Assembly: GCA_016291915.1 (NCBI GenBank)
Contig: JAEEZP010000240.1
Coordinates: 1 to 8,576, forward strand
DNA length: 8,576 nucleotides
Direction of reading: 5' to 3'
Source: Prevotella sp.
Lineage (GTDB): Bacteria; Bacteroidota; Bacteroidia; Bacteroidales; Bacteroidaceae
Part shown: positions 6,882 to 8,576 of the stretch, in pieces
Position numbering within the stretch: position 1 is the first letter of the stretch
How the letters are laid out: every line of letters starts with the position of its first letter
Position numbers and translations under genes: made by a program
Notes under the pieces: model-generated
Database searches by the model: none
The model's input: the letters and a program-made list of their open reading frames with translations, nothing else
What the model was told of the DNA's origin: nothing

Positions 6882-7935
6882 AGTGTCGTATTCTCACTTC
6901 GATGCCGTCATTAGCCAATTGTTCTGGAATACCCTTCAGGTTGGTATTGCCATAGTGATAGGGGAAGAGCACCTTAGGTTTCACCATCTTTGCTGCCTTA
7001 ATGAGCTGGTCGGGTGTCATCGTATATGGCTGGTTGCAAGGCAGGAAGGCGATATCGATATCCTTGATGTCGTTCATCTCAGTGATATCCTCGGTGTCTC
7101 CGGCAATATAGATACGTAGTCCGTCAACTGTCAGGATATAACCGTTATCACGTCCTTTAGGGTGGAACATCTTATGTTCCGGTGTGTTGTTGTAGGCTGG
7201 TACTGCCTCTAAGGTGATATCGTCGGCAATCTGTTTCTTATCACCGTTTTTCATCACCTTTCCGTAACCTGCCATCTCTGCACAGCGGGGGTTGGTGATA
7301 AAGGTCGTTTGGTTGCCAGTCAGTAGTTTGATGGCTTCTTTGTCGAAATGATCACCGTGCTCATGAGTCACAAGGATATAGTCGGCTTTTGGCATAGCGG
7401 CATAGTCGATAGTACGGTTACCTAATTTCCTTACGGGGTCTATCTCAAACTCTTTTCCATCGTACACCATACGTATGCTTGCATGAACAAGTGCGTAGAA
7501 ACGCACATCCTTACCGCTTTTCGTGGTGAATCGGTCTATCTCATACGTATCTGTCGTCACAGGTTTCTGTGCATCTTTCCAAGCCATAATGCCTCCTTTG
7601 AGGTTCACAACCTGGTAGCCGCGTTCACCCAACATCCCAGCAGCAGTCGCTGAGCGGCGTCCGCTACGACAATACACGGCGATCGTCTTATCTTTTGGCA
7701 ACAGTGCCTCTGCCTTACTGATGAAGTCAGACTCGTTCACATCGATGAGTACCGACCCGTCGATATGCCCCTCTTGATACTCCTTTGCCGTACGCACGTC
7801 AAGGATCACCACCTGTGGATCTCTGATCTTCTCAGCAAAACCTTCCACGTCTGTATTCTCAAACTTCCCTTGGCTGCATGCTGTTGTGACGTTCATTCCT
7901 AACAACGTCAGCAGAAACATGATAATTTTCTTCAT
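6874..7935 (-). CDS. Exported rhodanese-metallo-beta-lactamase-fold hydrolase fusion
   Basis: A 353-residue two-domain protein. Residues 1-20 are an export signal (MKKIIMFLLTLLG) ending at C20; the lipobox is poor (TTAC), so it is either a lipoprotein or cut by signal peptidase I, and periplasmic in both cases. A single rhodanese domain (about 26-125) has the complete active loop CRSGRR (89-94), with C89 the expected persulfide-carrying cysteine. A UlaG/UPF0173-like metallo-hydrolase domain (about 140-353) has THEHGDH (190-196), IAGDTED (277-283) and PYHYGN (325-330), giving H191, H193, D195, H196, D280 and H327 as metal ligands. Both halves look intact. Rhodaneses move sulfane sulfur, and the hydrolase substrate is unknown. 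Known persulfide dioxygenase fusions have the reverse order and a different hydrolase subfamily, so I do not assign that activity. It is the first gene of an operon with the winged-helix gene. Confidence 0.88.
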   Translation of the reverse strand: MKKIIMFLLTLLGMNVTTACSQGKFENTDVEGFAEKIRDPQVVILDVRTAKEYQEGHIDGSVLIDVNESDFISKAEALLPKDKTIAVYCRSGRRSATAAGMLGERGYQVVNLKGGIMAWKDAQKPVTTDTYEIDRFTTKSGKDVRFYALVHASIRMVYDGKEFEIDPVRKLGNRTIDYAAMPKADYILVTHEHGDHFDKEAIKLLTGNQTTFITNPRCAEMAGYGKVMKNGDKKQIADDITLEAVPAYNNTPEHKMFHPKGRDNGYILTVDGLRIYIAGDTEDITEMNDIKDIDIAFLPCNQPYTMTPDQLIKAAKMVKPKVLFPYHYGNTNLKGIPEQLANDGIEVRIRHYE

Positions 7936-7974
7936 ATTTATATTATTTATGGTTCATCGGATGATTAGACCCTA

Positions 7975-8006
7975 CAAATATAAATATATTTCTCCGAAAA
8001 GTCAAG
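7975..8006 (-). promoter_or_regulatory. Promoter of the rhodanese-hydrolase operon
   Basis: On the minus strand, CTTG (8006-8003), 20 bp, then TATATTTG (7982-7975), matches the Bacteroidetes consensus with the same spacing as the two GH promoters. Transcription would start near 7968, giving a leader of about 33 nt whose last part is very AT-rich (AATATAAAT) just before ATG 7935. It lies in the 95 bp gap after radC, so the operon is probably transcribed independently of radC. Confidence 0.7.
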
Positions 8007-8021
8007 GAAAACCTGAGAAAT
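7988..8021. repeat. Inverted repeat enclosing the operon promoter's -33 element
   Basis: ATTTCTC (7988-7994) and GAGAAAT (8015-8021) are perfect inverted copies 20 bp apart, with the -33 TTG of the promoter between them. Read on the minus strand, 10 bp after the radC stop, it could also fold as a long-looped hairpin followed by an AT-rich stretch. It may be an operator, a weak radC terminator, or chance in AT-rich DNA. Confidence 0.35.
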
Positions 8022-8030
8022 TATCATTTG

Positions 8031-8576
8031 CTAAAGGCGACCTCTTTCCCTGTATGAATAATAAGCGCCATCTGTGATGATGACATGGTCGAGGAGATAC
8101 AGTCGCATCAACTCACATGCATTCTTGAGTCGCTCAGTAAGTCGATCGTCTTCCTTACTGGCCATGGCATTATTACTTGGATGGTTATGACAGAGAGCGA
8201 CAATGGTGGCATTGTTGAGAATAGCTGATTTAACGATAAGTCGGATATCTACAGCTGTCTCACTGAGTCCGCCATGTGACAGACATTCTGTCTTTATTAA
8301 TTTGTAGTTTTGATTCATCAGGATGATCCATGCCTCTTCTCTATCCAGGTCTTGCATCTTCGGATGCATCAGTTCGTAGATAGCCTGTGGCGAACCGAGA
8401 TCTTTTCGTTTGATAGCTTCTTCCGCTTGCCGGCGTTTCCCTAACTCACAGGCCGCAAGGATGGTTACTGCTTTGGCAGGACCCATGCCGTGGTATTGTT
8501 CCAGTTCGTCCAGTGACATCTTCCCTAAGGTGTTGAGGTTGTTGTCACAGTCATTGAGAATCCTTTTCATCAGGTC
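8031..8576 (-). CDS. radC: RadC-family JAB/MPN-domain protein, 5' end outside the window
   Basis: The frame is open to the window edge; 181 residues plus TAG (8033-8031) are visible. The ATG at 8570 lies within the family's N-terminal domain, preceded in frame by Asp-Leu, so the true start is some 45-50 residues further upstream (full RadC is about 225-230). Counting from that ATG, a helix-hairpin-helix segment ELEQYHGMGPAKAVTILAA (22-40) is followed by the JAB/JAMM domain (about 60-179) with HNHPSNNAMASKEDD (128-142). H128, H130, S138 and D141 fit the H-x-H-x7-S-x2-D metal-binding signature, and E79 or E80 is the likely upstream glutamate. The zinc site looks intact. RadC was once linked to DNA repair, but its biochemical role is unsettled. 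It appears to be the housekeeping chromosomal type rather than the shorter mobile-element form; this is judgement from sequence feel, not a search. Confidence 0.93.
   Translation of the reverse strand, partial: DLMKRILNDCDNNLNTLGKMSLDELEQYHGMGPAKAVTILAACELGKRRQAEEAIKRKDLGSPQAIYELMHPKMQDLDREEAWIILMNQNYKLIKTECLSHGGLSETAVDIRLIVKSAILNNATIVALCHNHPSNNAMASKEDDRLTERLKNACELMRLYLLDHVIITDGAYYSYRERGRL

Noticed and set aside
7886..8077. 63-codon plus-strand frame over the rhodanese promoter
   Set aside because: It overlaps the start of one gene, the end of radC and the promoter, and has no recognisable content.

Overview
The window looks like chromosomal DNA from a Bacteroidales bacterium, most likely Prevotella or a close relative. 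Three start regions carry the Bacteroidetes-type promoter (xTTG, 20 bp, TAnnTTTG). Shine-Dalgarno sequences are weak or absent. The secreted proteins (GH92 mannosidase, SusCD-free GH3, rhodanese/metallo-hydrolase) are typical of that group. Genus assignment is inference; no rRNA or other phylogenetic marker is present.

Layout: (1) 1-996 +, the 3' part of a Sel1-repeat protein whose start lies outside the window. (2) 997-1421, a gene-free 425 bp stretch with a cluster of GGTTGTCAA-like repeats, two 26 bp direct repeats with palindromic cores, and a clear minus-strand intrinsic terminator. (3) 1422-3701 -, a secreted GH92 alpha-mannosidase. (4) A 108 bp divergent control region in which two promoters overlap with exact mirror symmetry around base 3752. 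(5) 3810-6158 +, a secreted GH3 beta-glucosidase/xylosidase-type enzyme. (6) 7935-6213 -, a two-gene operon: an exported rhodanese-metallo-hydrolase fusion overlapping by 8 bp a small winged-helix protein resembling AlkZ-related proteins. (7) 8576-8031 -, the 3' part of radC, continuing past the window edge.

The GH92 and GH3 enzymes form the only visible functional unit. Both are exported, and both are read outward from one symmetric promoter block, so they are probably expressed in step or in competition, removing mannose and beta-linked glucose or xylose from glycans in the periplasm. No SusC/SusD pair, sensor or regulator is in view. The rhodanese fusion and its coupled neighbour form a second unit of unknown purpose. 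No tRNA, rRNA, IS element or CRISPR array was found. I do not see a clear-cut new defence or mobile system. The most unusual items are the mirror-image promoter pair, the repeat-rich spacer at 1119-1296 and the rhodanese/UlaG-like fusion operon.
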